From the NCBI RefSeq assembly GCF_964340395.1, contig NC_135556.1, positions 10,121,001 through 10,185,000 on the forward strand: a DNA stretch of 64,000 nt, read 5' to 3'. The notes under the pieces were generated by a model, which worked only from the letters and a program-made list of their open reading frames with translations, was not told where the DNA came from and ran no database searches. Shown here in pieces: positions 32,101-45,730 of this stretch; position 1 is the stretch's first letter; each line of letters begins with the position of its first letter. Both the position numbers and the translations under genes were made by a program. This DNA comes from Glandiceps talaboti (taxonomy: Eukaryota > Hemichordata > Enteropneusta > Spengelidae).

Positions 32101-34965
32101 ACAGGAACTTAGACGTTATGGGCTTTTCGAATCGTCGGATAAGTTCTATGGTCTCTCTTTCAAGAAAGTTAGACATGCACGGTTATCAGGCAATAGTGGA
32201 GGTCCTTTTGTAGAAGCTTTCAGAAAATTCAAGAATGACATCGTAAGACGTTTAGATGCCGACCTGAAAACTGCATCGCTGGGAGCTATAACCACCTTCT
32301 TGAAATGCCATGCCAGAGGCTTCCTGTGTTTCTTTCAGAAACAACAGCAGCTAGAACAAGACGAAGAAGAACTGAACAGAACATTAAAAGCCGCAAGACA
32401 ATCTGAGAGAAACCTTTTCACTGAACTGAAGACACTCGTAGAAGACAAAAAGCGGGACATACAAGACATCGTCACTACAGCTATCAAGGATGTGTCAGAG
32501 TCTTTGAAATCTTCAGCACACGGTATCAAAATAGAGAGAGTACGAGCTCATGATATCTACCTTCAACTTAACCTGTCAAATGGGCATTTGTGTAATGACG
32601 ATGAATTCTGCAAGTTCCACACCCTTTGTCGTGAAGTACGCAATCGTATAGTCAACAAGGTCTACAATCAAGTACAAACAGACGTGGAGACTCTACTCGA
32701 AGATGGTGTAGCTCCTGTGATGTGGCCTAAAATCATTGAGACGGTAGAAGCTTTGGATAACCCAATTTTAAAGAGAAGCATAGAATCCATCTACCAATTC
32801 GTGGGATACCAAACCGACTACAGGCAAGGTACTCGCACATCACTGACAAAGTTACTCTTTTCATTGGTCACTGCAGTCAAAGAAAACCTAAACAAACAGC
32901 TACTCCAGGTGTACGATTCGCATTCAATAATGAACATGGCAGTCGAGTCCTACAATAGAGTGACCAGACGTGGGGATGCTCCATATGCCGTTGTAGAAAA
33001 ATTAACTTCACGAATGGATGGAGGGAAACTTACCAATTGCATCCTCAGTGCCTGCAAAGAGAAGATGTATATGAACCACGAGTCGTTTGAAAGTTCAATC
33101 AAGCACATCGAATTCCTTAAAAGAGAAGTCCAGATCAATATCAGTGAAGAAGTCGGAGCAAACATAGCCAAGAGTATTTCGAAACTCGCTCTGTTAGAGA
33201 TCCAGAACCACGCCCTCAAATATGAGATACTGAGAGGAATGCTTGAGATGGGGAATAGAGTTGCTGAGGGACACCATAGTTGTACTTATGAATATAAACC
33301 TGGGTGGGGATTGAAAATCCCAGAACTGTGTGTTGTACGGGTTATCAGACGCCATGACGAAGCTGCCTGGAAGAGGATTGTGACTGCCCTGTACTATGCA
33401 TTGTAAGTATTGATATAGTCCAACTTCCTCAAAAGTAGATTTTTCAGATTTGGTCTTTTTCTCTTTTCAAAGGGACATTATTCAGATTTGCACATTTTTC
33501 TGAATACTATTTCATCTGAAAAATTACATACAATATATATATATTCTACTTCCTGAAACATGTTCAACTATCTACTAGTACTAGTAACTGTAAGATCGAT
33601 CGGTACAACCGCATTTTTGCAACATGAATACTTAAACGCTTCGATGATATCAATCTTAGGTCCAACCGAAAATAGCTATTGACAACAGGATTACATATAA
33701 CACAAACTGTCCGTTACGCTGCATATGCAGATTTTATACCCAATTATGGTACAAAGCAACAACGATACTATAAGTTTATGTGTACATTTACCCGTACAAC
33801 TGAAAGTCTGAAATTGTCCCATGCCTTTCCTTTATGTTTCTCGAAAACAAAAGTGTTTTATGATCGAATTGGCGTATACCTAAGAACGTGTTGTTGAAAT
33901 TTAACTTATATTTGAATAAGTTTGTTTGGTTATCTCACAATATCTTCGTCTTTTATATGGTAACTTTGTAGTAATTGCATGGTTTTCCTCAATTTTTTTC
34001 AGTAACTGTAAGAATAGTGAATACCTTCTTCGAATCTATGGATGGATGTTTCCCGACGCAGACACATTGAGCGTAGTCGTTGACCGGGTGGAAACCAGTT
34101 TGGAAGACGCCAAGTTATCACCAAGACAAAAGCTAGAGGTGGTTTTGGACGTTGTCAAGGGAATAGCTGCAATCCACTCCAGTGGTTTCATCTACAACAA
34201 TTTGGATGCCAGGAATGTACTGGTAAGTGTTTTGAACACGCTCAAACAAACAAAAACATTTGTATACCTTTGTCATTCTACGTCACGATAACTCGTGACT
34301 ACGTCATTGGTTCTGTTGCTACGTCATTGGTTCTGTGATGATCGAAATATGAGTCAAAACGTTCCACATATCGCCATTATTTACACGATTTTTCATAATC
34401 ATGCTTGAGGAGGTATATTCCAAAATATTGGTTTTCATTCACCGACAAATTGCACGTGACTTAAGGGTTTTAGCACTACTCGTCTGCGACTCAAAGCGAC
34501 ATGTCCCCTCAGGTCACTCACATTTTCCTTCGCTGAAAGGAGAAAACTCTTGGGGGATAATATGTAATCGTAACATTTCATTTTCGTATTAAACGATGCC
34601 ACAGAAGCGTTTCCTTATTTCTGAAGAATATACAACATTATGATATTTTCTCAAACGACCTTTAACTTTATTTTCAACAGATAACGCAAGATGGGAGTGT
34701 AAAGATCAATGTCTGCAAAGGCAAATACGAAATTCTTCGTGGGCAAGCAATCAATCTTGATATTCATCACATCGGCCAACTGTTGCTATGGTTACATGAT
34801 GGAGAAAGAAGTGGCAGTAGCATTTCAGCATCTGGTCGTTGGCGGAGACCTAGTGGATGCAGTAATGATAAACTCTGGAGGTTAATTGAGAGTTGTTTAG
34901 GTGCACATGCCAACGTCTCCTTAGACGGAATAATTCGAGATTTGAAAATCATTCTACATCAATAA
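29152..34965 (+). CDS. DSTYK-like: DSTYK-like gene B: GTPase with trimmed pseudokinase, 871 aa
   Basis: Exons 29,152-29,790, 31,931-33,402, 34,003-34,222 and 34,681-34,965 (phases 0, 2, 0), giving 871 aa. I chose the ATG at 29,152 because C and D also start MED; an in-frame ATG lies 12 bases upstream. GTPase motifs: GERNCGKS at 69-76, PCTCR at 94-98, DSPG at 174-177 and NKVD at 235-238. The middle is helical and Gln/Glu-rich (QKQQQLEQDEEELNR). The kinase is a pseudokinase. The VAIK position is Arg683 in CVVRVIRR, HRD is YNN (768-770), Lys of the catalytic loop is Asp, and exon 4 reads VKINVCKG where DFG should be. About 20 residues, including the APE region, are missing before DIHHIGQLLLWLHDG. 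All exons are open, so the product is likely made. It is a probable GTP-driven protein with a scaffold tail. Confidence 0.9.
29791..31930 (+). other. Intron 1 of gene B
   Basis: 2.1 kb between the GTPase exon and the G4 exon. It holds the hairpin element at 30,329-30,488. Short open frames near 30.76-31.45 kb have no recognisable product. Nothing else stands out. Confidence 0.8.
30329..30488. repeat. Hairpin element with nested inverted copies in gene B intron 1
   Basis: CTTACGACCGTGTTCCGATT and onward at 30,329-30,372 is inverted at 30,431-30,474 (ending AATCGGAACACGGTCGT). A partial third copy lies in the loop, and the phrase CGTCAGGAACTAGA occurs twice (about 30,401 and 30,472). It looks like a MITE with a nested duplication. 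Confidence 0.65.
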
Positions 34966-35082
34966 CTCAAAGAGTTTGATGACACACTATCGGGACTATC
35001 TTACATAGACAACGGACCAATTCGTTACATGTAGAGTGCGGTCGAACGTTTACATAGCAGATGAATTGCTATCAGTGAATTT

Positions 35083-35452
35083 ATGTCTATTTATTTCTAC
35101 AGCCCGTTTCATGTTTGTGTTCACTGAATCTGTTTGATTAAAACACACAGAAATCGATAAGAAACTACACATGCTAAACTTTAAGATAACAAGATTGAAC
35201 GAATACAGTTTCTTGCCACGTTTGTCTAAGGTAAATGAACAAAAATGACACCACATCAAAACATTGGCACCAGCTTGTCTAGTGTCTAGTTGCAGTACGG
35301 TTTATCTCATTTAGACAAAATGTATCAAGAAATTGCTACCTCGTTATCTGTAATTATAACATGTACAATGTACAGTTTCTTACTTGTTTCTGCACGGTTG
35401 TATCCAACTGAGCCAGTGAACACTAACATGAAACGGGTAGTAATAAATTTAC
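35083..35452. mobile_element. MITE with long inverted arms, family shared with gene D intron 2
   Basis: The left arm contains CCCGTTTCATGTTTGTGTTC and ACTG. The right arm ends CAGTGAACACTAACATGAAA and CGGGTAG. Interior words (CTACACATGCTAAACTTTAA, AAGATTGAACGAATACAG) resemble those of the element at 49,750-50,049 (CATATGCTACACTTTAAGAT), so the two are related copies. Confidence 0.6.
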
Positions 35453-35616
35453 TTCTTTGACCATGGTGTATTGTTACAGTGAAGACGAAAAAACGTGTAT
35501 CTTCCGATTCCATTGAAGAGAAGCCCCTGTATTACTGATAACGAGGCTCACTTGGCTTGCAAACTATCACTGTGTAAAGTTATAATTTGCATAATCGAAC
35601 AACCATTTTATTTAGA

Positions 35617-35777
35617 TATAATCCCACGAAATCAATGTTAGTTTTACGTCATAATTCTCTGAGTATGATTCCGTGGACTAATACAAATTCGAGTCGGAAG
35701 TGAGAATGATGTGTAGTCCACGGAATCATACGAGGAGCATTATGACGTAAAACTAACATTGATTTTGTAGCATTATA
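35617..35777. mobile_element. Hairpin MITE, about 160 bp, TATAAT ends
   Basis: The left arm TATAATCCCACGAAATCAAT then GTTAGTTTTACGTCATAAT is mirrored on the right (ATTATGACGTAAAACTAACA then TTGATTTTGTAGCATTATA). An inner pair (GTATGATTCCGTGGACTA and TAGTCCACGGAATCATAC) is perfect. A TA target is possible, since the ends sit in TATA-rich sequence. Confidence 0.7.
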
Positions 35778-37642
35778 TATTTATCACACAGTTAAGACAA
35801 TCCATATATTTTTTCTACAATTTTGAATCAAATTTTACGAATACTGCAACTAGACAAGCTACGGAGACACAACAATTCATCAATAAATTATTTGTTTTGT
35901 CGACACGTTCCATATATATCGCAATTTATATATGTACTCATATATCATTATATATACTAGTAAGTTGTACAGTAGATCGCCAGGTCTCATTTTTACACTA
36001 CGGCAAATACCAGACTAAAGGGCTCTAAGCTAACCAAGCTATCTCTAAGGAATTTTTAAAACGTTTATGACATGCATTTACTCTTTCCACCATTTACGAA
36101 AATAGAAGAAAAATATATAACTTTATAATCTCAGGGTCTCTTTGAAAACCGACCACTTTTATTTTTTATAGATTAAGAAAGTATTATTAATTTGAAGATA
36201 CAGTCCTTGTATTGAGCATAGGGGCGCGTCTTTCCTAAATTGTCGTTTTCCTTGTCTACATGCTAAATATAACAATGTTTTGACTTCTCATATATCCCCC
36301 CCCCCCCTCCTTTATGGAATTCGAAAGAACGCAGTAATCTCCTAGTATAGAGCGTATATTGATACATTTGCAGTATTGACATTTTTGGTTTTCTATCGTT
36401 TAAAATTTTTTTGGTGTAAAAATGTCAATCGTGCATGCACAAAACTCAAAAATGTAAAAATCATTAACTTCTGTCCATGGATGCAGGAGTGGGGGATATT
36501 TTCCGTAGGAAACAACAATCTAAGCAAAAGCACGTGTCCCCGTGTCCTTGAGCAGCACGGATTCATTTGTAAATGGACGAGAAGCGGCGTCTATCAACTA
36601 AAAAGGTCAGAGAAGGACACCATCCCAAAGACTGTTTTTTTTTGGTCTTGACTACACGGAACAATCAGCAAGAATCGATGCCATCCTACGCCCTATATTA
36701 GAAGTAACTGTTTTATAAATTAACTACTAATTACTGTGACTATAACATTATCACTTTTGTAATAAGAATAACAAATAATATAGAATGTATAATATCTGAG
36801 ACGTAACTTTTGCACTATTATTTGTTGTATATGTATTTTTTAAATTTCAATTTATCTGATTAGTCGTAACTAATCACTGTTACTATCAGTGTTATTTAAT
36901 TTATTTATTTTTTTTTTAAATTTGAGATTAATTTATAAGCATGTGCAATAAAATATTCATACGAAGGTATGATACAGTGGTATCCAAGTAACGAAATAAT
37001 GACCGATGGTGTGTCTTATTGTCTTTTTATAGTGGCGGAATTCCACATATTAGCCTTCTTGTCGTAAGTGTTGAGCATTTGGATATTTTTAGACACACAT
37101 TCGTCTCGTCAAAAGCGCTTTATAATTTAAGGGATTTATGCAGAAAATTAGTCTTTTCTGTTGTTTCATCAGATTAAAACATCCATTGTGTGTTCTGTGT
37201 TTAATTTATACTAAACCTTCAAATGCTAAATACCACTGATCAGAAATGTGGGTAGTTTGAGACACACGGACTTCTGGTCAAAATGCCGCTTTAGCATGTT
37301 GATGATACGATAGATTAGAACATATCGAAGGATGTATCAGTTTGAGTCAACTAATCAATCAAGGCGACATATATTTAAAGAAACTTTCGTGTGATGTTTG
37401 GAGACACACACTTCTGTCCACTCAGACTGACGCATCCTTTGATGTGTTCTATTTTAAATTAAATTGCTATAAATATCCCACATGCTAAGCACATTTGACC
37501 AGATGATTATATCATATGCATCAAATACTAAGCATTTATGATAATAAAGAGTTTATCACACACCTTCATAATCGAGAATACGAGGGCTAGGAGGTTAGAC
37601 CAGCTAACAATGTCAATACAAAATGTATCATAAATATATATA

Positions 37643-37722
37643 CAGTAGACCCTCGCTAACTCGCGGGTGTCCGGGTCCATCAAGAAACCCGCGACTTAGC
37701 GAGGGCCGCGACTTAGCGAGGT
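37643..37722 (+). mobile_element. Terminal fragment of a pogo/Tigger-like element
   Basis: CAGTAGACCCTCGCTAACTC then GCGGGTGTCCGG follows a TA dinucleotide and resembles Tc1/mariner-pogo ends, which typically start CAG and carry CCTCG-type words. CGACTTAGCGAGG occurs twice just inside, inverted to the start. No opposite end was found, so this is a solo end or a very short derivative. Confidence 0.5.
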
Positions 37723-37976
37723 GCTCATTATATATTCATAACCACACATTAACACATGTCACACGTAAGCTTTTCTTCATTCCTCAGTAATGTGCTGGTG
37801 AAACTAGTACTGTGTGTGTTTTTATGAGTGCAAGTTCATCGGCGATATTCATTTTTAAAAAAAAAGATATATATATTGAGGGTTCCAACCTGTCCGTACA
37901 ACCGCAGAGTTAGTTATCCCTAACCTAACTACCATACAACCTGGTTGAATTTGGCGATGTTCGGATTCCCATTCCC

Positions 37977-38204
37977 CTCATACATACATACATACATACA
38001 TACATACATACATACATACATACATACATACATACATACATACACACACATACATACATACATACATACATACATACATACACACACACATACACACACA
38101 CACATACATACACACACATATATATACAAATTTCCGAATTTATTTGGACAAATAAAGATTATTATATTATTATTATACATACATACATACATACATACAT
38201 ACAG

Positions 38205-38291
<87 letters not shown>

Positions 38292-38292
38292 T

Positions 38293-38325
<33 letters not shown>

Positions 38326-38327
38326 AT
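37977..38327. repeat. (CATA)n, (CA)n and (ACAG)n microsatellites upstream of gene C
   Basis: CATA/CACA runs at 37,977-38,130 and CATA then ACAG runs at 38,177-38,327, separated by a short unique AT-rich segment. They end about 325 bp before the gene C start codon. Confidence 0.97.
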
Positions 38328-38650
38328 GTTGTGGTAGAACCTTAAACGTAAACGTTTGGGGAGTTTCCAGTATTTGTTGTTCTATGGGAAAAACCCAATG
38401 AAACACTTGTTTACTGCTTTGCGAAGTCATGCAATCTATAAATCTCTTTTTAAGTCCTCAACCTAGATTAGTCATGGCGACCCAATGACTAGTGCACCAT
38501 AACTGGGCCGTGCAGTTTGGCTCAGGGCCAAAGCAATCACTCAGTGTTGACCGAACAATTCAGTTATTCCTAGCAGTGCGCCACCACTGAAACAGCCTTA
38601 CTCAATATTGTGATTGTTGTGATGAGAGGTCATCGTTTTATATATCCAAG

Positions 38651-41600
38651 ATGGAGGACGACTCACTCGCAAACACACTGAAAATCCACAGAGGTAGACT
38701 TGATAAGGTACATGGCATAGTAGCACAGACCAAGGACCTCGAGATAGAAATACGCCAGTCTTTAGGTGAGGACATCTCCACCCAGCTAATCACCAGCAAC
38801 GAGGAACAATCTATCAGACATGTGTTGGAACAGAAAGCAGTTATTGCAGTCATTGGCGAAAGAAACTCTGGTAAGAGTTCGTTAATCAACGAAATTCTAC
38901 ATCATAATGTTGTTCCTACATCTGAAATGACGTGTACTTCTCGAGTCGTTCGACTGAAGTACTCTACAGATCCATACTTGTGTTTACTGAATGTCGACGG
39001 GTCGGAAATACCAGGTTCACGAAAACCTCTGAAAGGCAGCAAAGAAGACGAATGTAAAGATAGGAAAAAGGTGAGATGCCTTGCAGCATTGAAGGGTGAT
39101 GATAGGGAGAATGAAGATCTTGTGAGCCAGTCAGTTGAAGTGGGACTGAATCATCCGTTGCTACAGTTGGGCATAGAGTTCGTAGATTCGCCTGGTAGGA
39201 ATGAAAACAAGACACTGGATGTGGTAGTCGATCGACTTGTCCTGGAGCGAACAGCCCCAATAATCATATACGTTATTGATGGGAATATGTGCCTTCGTCC
39301 ATCGGTAAGAATTGTTCTAGATATTATATGATTTAATAGTTCGCTATAGATATTGTGAATTAATAGCCAACAGACTTGTTGTGGTCTAACTATCACAGCT
39401 ACCATTGTAGATTTAGATAGCCAGTCCACAAGTGTCTGTTCAACTTCCAGTGGGATTTCGAAAGGTGGGTTATACTTCCATGGTATTAGGAAATGCATGC
39501 ATAGGCTGTATTAATATACCACTTACCCGGGACCACGTATCACCCTATCAGTCAGTGATTTAAGAAGCCCGATAGAGGCAAACAATATGACGTATCTTAC
39601 AGTGATTATGTAACACAATTCACGAAGTCAATTGTACATGTATTTACACTACATGTGTGCCAAGTCTGGCCACAACTGGATGACCCATCAGAGAAGAATA
39701 ACATTGTTCCAAAATGACCTTTACATTTGAATTTATACAATAGTATCTTACAGTGATTATGTAACACAATTCATGAAGTCATCGTGCATGTATTTACACT
39801 ACTTAACACATGTGCTAAGTCTGGCCACAAATGAATGACCCATCAGAGAAGAATAACATTGTTCAAAAATGACCTTTGCATTTGAATTTATACAACAGTG
39901 ACATATTCACATGGAATACAAATATTGAGTACAACACTAGACCTAGCAAAGAGCCCCATTTTATTTGCTTAGTGTTTAATCCAGTTGTACATGTATTCCC
40001 TCAGCACACATAAACTATCACGACTATCGTATCATATATTTACAAATATTGCAACTCTATAGAATGAATCTATAATAAGAACACATATAAAATGGTTTTA
40101 TCGGATAAATTGATCACTGCCATGCAAAATAAAATCGAACACTGACGAAATGAGGTGTTCAATATAGATGACATCGTACTCGCTGAAAACAAACACTAAA
40201 AGCAAGACCTGTTTGTATGAAGTTTCAACAACATATACTTTGACACAAATGAACACCACCATATACATCTACACCTGTTTTATGAATCATTATAACAGAA
40301 ACCTGCAATGTGGTCTCTGCATTCGTAAATTTGTTTTTTATACAACGTAATATGTGTCGAAATCTCTCAGTTCACACTTGTAAACAAACCATACAGTACT
40401 TCGTATTTTGGCGCCATAAACACCTCTTTAGGTTTAAGGTCATGACCTCTTTGGGGTCATGGCCTTATTCCTAGGTGAAGATGGTTGCCAGTCATCGAAA
40501 TTTTGGTAGTATCTGATAACATATTCTTGCAGTAGTGGTTAAGGAAGTTAAGTTTTCCTGAAAACTCTACACATGCTATGAAATTATTTGAACATATCGC
40601 ATTTTTGAATATATAATGTTCAGGGAAAATCTTGTAATGTTGGCATTGCTATTGTAACTTTGATCATAATGATGACAGATAATATTTTCTCAACATTTTT
40701 TTCTTTTCATGGTTTCATTGCACATCTGAAGGATCGTGCTAGTATCCAGTTTTTCAAGGAGCGATGTCCAGGGACGAAGTTGTTCTATATCTGTTCTAAA
40801 GTTGATAGAGACATGACAGCTTGGCAGTTGAATGATGATTCCGATGAGTCTGGTGAGGAGATTGAAGAACCCCCACCATCACCCAAGGATCTCAATAAGC
40901 AAGAACGGGTCCTTGATGAACTGCGCTTCCATTGTCTCTTAGACGAGCATACATCATTGGATAGATTTCATGGTATCTCTGTTAAAGGAATGAGAGCAGA
41001 ACGTAAAAAGGGAAACGTCGATAACACATTCGTTGAAGATTTCCAAAAGTTCAGAAAGAAGTTGGCTAGTTGCTTGGATGCCCATTTAAAGACAACCCTA
41101 TCAAGCACAATAGGGTCACTGATGAGATGTCATGGTAGATGCTTCTACTGCTTCTCCCAGAAACAAGAACAGCTGGAGCAAGAAGAAGAGGAACTAGCCA
41201 AGGTGCTGAAATCTGCTAGACAGTCAGAAGAAGAACTGTATGTGGAACTCTTAAGATCGGTCAACAGTAATAAGGGGAAAGTGCAGGCAATCGTCACAGC
41301 AGTTGTACATGATGTCACAGCAGATATTGGATACGAAGCAAGTCACTTGAAGGTGGAAAGGGTTGCTGCCTATGATCACCTACTGGAACATCAGGATGTT
41401 CAAACAAAGTACCCAACAGATTTACCAAGAGATGATCAATTTTACAGGCTCCATGCCCTGTGTAATGAAATACGTAACCACATCATTAACACAGTTTTTC
41501 GTCGAGTAGAGAGAGATGTAGAGACCCTTCTTGAAGAAGAAGTGGCACCTCTGATGTGGCCCAAAGTGATTGACACAATGGAAGCCTTGGACAATGAAAC

Positions 41601-43411
41601 ACTGAAACGAGACATTGAATCTATCTACCAATTTGTTGGCTTTGATACTGATTACAGAGAAGACACTCGCAAGTCTTTGACAGATTTGATGTATGCACTA
41701 GTCAGAGCAGTCAGGGAAGATCTGAATGATGAATTGCGAAGAACCTATGCAATACTACCAATGGTTGACATGGCGTACGGTTTATACTATCAAGGCAATC
41801 AACAAATCCCACCAATGGAAGATGTTGCTCAAACTGTGGTCGCCAGATTGCATTCTGATAGTCTTGCTGATGTCATCATCAATGCATGTACGAACAAGAT
41901 GTATGCAAACCACGAACAGTTCGACAAGTCAATCAAGCACATAGAGTTTTTCAAACAGGAAATGAGGATCAACGTGAAGGAGCAAGTTGGTGCAACAACA
42001 TCCATGATAATATCTAAACTGGCTCAACTTGAAATACAGAACCATGCTCTTAAGTTTGATATCATACGCGGTTCTCTGAGGAAAGGGGAAGAGCTGTTCC
42101 ATGGCAAGCACAGTCGGATATACCAGTATAGGACAGGGTGGGGACTGAGAAATCCTAAACTTTTCTTAGTATCTGTGGTAAAGAAGCGAGATGAAGAAAC
42201 TTGGAAGAGATCTATCGCCACCCTCTACTATGCTTTGTAAGTGTGCGTCTAAATTACCTAGTCTTCTAGTAAATTGCACAAATCAATAAATTTACTTGAG
42301 ATAAACAAATCATATAACCATGTCTGTAACAATTTACAATATATTAATAGTTGATTGTCTTGTATTGAAGATAGAAACATGCACGCGATTTAAAATAAAA
42401 AATATCTCAACTATTCCTTTCACATTTTGCAGCAATTGTAAACGGAGTCCTTACCTCCTTGGGATCCATGGCTGGTTACTCCCCACGCCAGACACACTAT
42501 ACATCATCATGGAGAAGGCAGCTACAAGTTTAAACAAGGTCAAGTTAGAAACAACGCAAGAAAAGTTAAAATGTGTTATAGACGTGGCTACAGGAATAGA
42601 TTGCATCCATTCAAGTGGATTCATTTTTAACAACTTGGAGGACAAAAACATATTGGTAAATATATAAGTAGATGAAATTGGTTATGTTGTGCACTGCTAT
42701 TTACATCCCTTCATTACCCTGTCCTTGTTCTTGCGACTTTCACATTTAGTTTCCTTGTTTTCAACCACTGAACAGCCTATGTAATCTTTTTATTCTTTCA
42801 ATATTATTTACTTTACCAGATTGTTTATTCCTTGTTTCCACTAACCACATTTCTTTGTTTTTGTGTTTTCTTTCTCTTACCTTCTGCATCTTTCTACTAA
42901 TATTTACTTTTTTGTATTCTTTGAACCCATAACTTACCCCCACCCCCACGCCCACCCCCACGCCCAACTGCAGATGGCATTATAAAATTATAATGCACAA
43001 GCAAATCTGAATATGCTACGATGGCGCAAATTTTTACATTCATTAAAAGACTTACTTAAACCTGACTCAGAAAGTAATGATATAATTTCTCTCCTTTCTC
43101 AGATTATGTCGGACAGAAGAGCTGTTATTAACACCTGCAAGGGCAGATATGAAGTTCTACGTGGACAGGCAGCCAATATTGATATTCGTCAAATTGGTAA
43201 ACTACTACTACGGTTATACGGGGGAAACACTTCAACAGCCGTTACAGCATCGGCACGTATGAACAGACCCAGTTCTTGTGGTGATGATAGAGTTTGGAGA
43301 CTGATACAGAGATGTTCGAATATACAAGTGCAAATAACTGTTAAAGCAATCATTTACGAACTGCAAACAATGTTGCAAAGCCTGGAAAGATCAAGAAGTA
43401 CAAAGGTGTAA
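38651..43411 (+). CDS. DSTYK-like: DSTYK-like gene C: GTPase with trimmed pseudokinase, 896 aa
   Basis: Exons 38,651-39,304, 40,732-42,236, 42,433-42,655 and 43,103-43,411 (phases 0, 2, 0), giving 896 aa. The start MEDDSLANTLKIHR sits in a good context (CCAAGATGG). GTPase motifs: GERNSGKS at 69-76, TCTSR at the switch I position, DSPG at 179-182 and SKVD at 240-243 (Ser replaces the usual Asn). An acidic, Pro-rich insert (DDSDESGEEIEEPPPSPK) follows G4, then a helical region with QKQEQLEQEEEELAK. The pseudokinase tail has Ser699 at the VAIK Lys position, FNN (785-787) for HRD, VINTCKG where DFG should be, and a shortened activation segment leading to IDIRQIGKLLLRLYGG. It is the closest relative of gene D. 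A possible poly(A) signal lies at 44,040. Confidence 0.9.
39305..40731 (+). other. Intron 1 of gene C
   Basis: 1.4 kb. It contains the tandem duplication at 39,592-39,898. A short frame around 40,168-40,350 is not recognisable as coding. Confidence 0.8.
39592..39898. repeat. Diverged tandem duplication, unit about 151-156 bp
   Basis: Units 39,592-39,742 and 39,743-39,898 share GTATCTTACAGTGATTATGT and CCCATCAGAGAAGAATAACA, with scattered substitutions and small indels. The second unit is slightly longer. Confidence 0.85.
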
Positions 43412-45376
43412 AACTCATGTGGCAGCCATAGCCCAAAGTAGATAAAAGAAAAACGATATTTGAACCTCATCAAAGGTCATCATTGCTGTGCACTGTAGTT
43501 GCGCATAGCGCAATCGATAAGTGTATTCTCCATGACAACTCCCTTATAGACCTATATTCCATAGGCTCTTTTAGTCTACGCTTGGAAACAAAGTCAATAT
43601 TTGAACGATTAAAAGAAATGTAATATTCAAATGAAAATGTATTTGTGTTGGTAAACCAACGTTTGTTCCAAACACAAACTTGAAATTGTACCTGACTGCA
43701 CACTTCAGACGGAATGCGATACAAACTTCCAGGCAGCCATATTAGGTTTACGTGTCCGTATGGTCACGTGTTCAGAATATTGGATCAATCTGTTGTCAAA
43801 CACCGAAGTGTGCAGTCGACAATTTCAGGTACGATTTTGGAACAAATTTAAATGTGTAGTTCGATATCAAAATATGGAATATAAAACAAACTTTCAATAT
43901 TTACAGTTCAAGCATAATCATGGTGTCATTATTCATATATTGTATACAGGGACTTTAATTTTTGAAGGAGGTTAAAAGGGAATCAAAAAAATTTACAGTT
44001 TTGCAGTATTCACATTTGGGTAGGTAGTTAGTATTGTCAAATAAAACATTCCTAAGCGACACAATGCAAGTCACAAAGCCATGGGTCATATACGTGTGAG
44101 GAATTGAAAATGAACAATTCTACCAAGTCATATCTTTTTTAACTTTGTCCTGATTTTATTGAGTGTTTTAAGGTTAGCCGTCTACTGAAAGACGATGTTA
44201 TTTGTAAAATCTCCGTTTCCAGTTATGGGTACGAGCATTTAGCGCAAACCGTTCCAAGAGCAGCGCCTCCTTCATACGTGTATGAAGTACGTATACGCTG
44301 GTTTGTACTAGCATTTTACCCCTTTCATATAAATTATTTACAAAGAAGCTCTTTACCCTGTGACCCGCGTAGTATCACGTCCGATTGGGCAAGCTGAGCA
44401 AACAAAATGGGAGAAAAAGTTTCTTGACACTGCGTTTGTCATATTTGTATTTGTTTATTGTATACACAGTTATTCCAATCAATCCTGTAGAACTGATTAT
44501 GTTAATTTCTCTCATTGGAGTTGGAAATAGTTCGGGTTTTATTTTTTTATGTCTGACACCGCAATGAAGCGTACACCCAGTGTCTCTGTGTACTAGTATG
44601 TCACCCCCTGCAAACTGCTCAGCACTTGAAGTAACGGGGACATTAAATGACAAGAACTTCCGAATTTTATCATCGATAATTTATCAAAAGTTAATGTCGT
44701 TCATGCCAGCCATACCAGAAGGATAGTACAAACTGGCCTTCCGTAATATTGATGGCACACTTTAATGCACTTGCTACCGAGGAGTGGGTGACACTAGTTT
44801 CTTCGAGCTCATCGTAAGCCAAATTATATAATCAGGCTAATCATGGATAAGCTAGAACAAGGAAGGAATTGTTATGTTTTTGTTCAAGTTTTGTATTAAA
44901 GTGAAATATTGAGAGGAATTTTTTAAAGAGTAATTATTTTGAAGAGGATACATCAAGGAGACAACAGATATGATCATAAAATTAGTTATCGTATAATGTT
45001 ATTATCATTATATGTAGAGTGTCAATCACTTTAAATCTTACAATTAAAACAAAGCGATGAGCCATTGAAATTCCAGATTTGTATAATCATACGTATTGTG
45101 TGATGAGATTATTTATCAGTTCTGTACTGTAAAACTGTTGGGCTAAACATTAATGTGACAGCCTGGTTGTAATTACCTAGTGACTTTGTGCATTATTGGA
45201 CCATCTATAAATGTGAGAAATATTAAAATTGCACAAATATGGACTTTTGTATTTTGAGTTGTGGGTTGATCCTGTGTGGTGCTATAATATTGGAATTGGA
45301 GAAAGACGTAAGGTTTCAGTTTATCAGACAATGTGACATATTTGTTGTTTTATTTTATCGTATCATTATAATGCTC

Positions 45377-45730
45377 TGGAGTCATGGTAGGCGAATGGTT
45401 AGAGTGAGCGAATGGTAAAAGTTGCCGACTTGGAATCTGCAGGTTGCAGATTCGAGCCCCATCGATGCCGTTTGTTTCTGAGTGGCTAAAGTCCTTGTGC
45501 AACCATGACTGTGCCTCAGTCAACTCAGCTGTGTAACTGGGGACGTGGTAGGATAGAGTTTGTAATGTGAATGCTTTATGCGCTTATAAAAAAAAAGGCT
45601 GCAATGGATTGTATGCTCCCCAGGTAGTTGAGGAAGAACAAATTACCCCTGATCCGAGTCAGGGGTAATAATTGTAAAGCGCTTTGAGCACAAAGTGGGA
45701 AAGCGCTATATATAAAAAAAACAACCAACA
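45377..45730 (+). mobile_element. tRNA-derived SINE
   Basis: The head carries an A-box-like TGGTTAGAGTGAGCG and a B-box-like GCAGATTCGAGCCCC at a tRNA-like spacing. The tail ends GTAAAGCGCTTTGAGCACAA then GCGCTATATA and an A-rich run, a LINE-derived 3' end common in SINEs. The region between is not coding. About 350 bp, apparently near full length. Confidence 0.8.

Larger units (their letters stand above)
34966..38650. other. Intergenic region between genes B and C
   Basis: No gene is supported. It contains the 3' flank of B, two inverted-repeat elements (35,083 and 35,617), a pogo-like terminus (37,643) and long (CATA)n/(ACAG)n tracts just upstream of gene C. The stretch 35.8-37.6 kb is AT-rich and shows nothing I can name. 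Confidence 0.65.

Noticed and set aside
36376-36651. 91-aa plus-strand frame between genes B and C
   Set aside because: No similarity to any family I recognise and no exon-like boundaries.
37977-38327. CRISPR-like regular repeats
   Set aside because: Tetranucleotide microsatellites without spacers, in an animal genome.
44375-44653. 92-aa minus-strand open frame
   Set aside because: No recognisable product or exon structure. An overlapping frame on the other strand is equally open.
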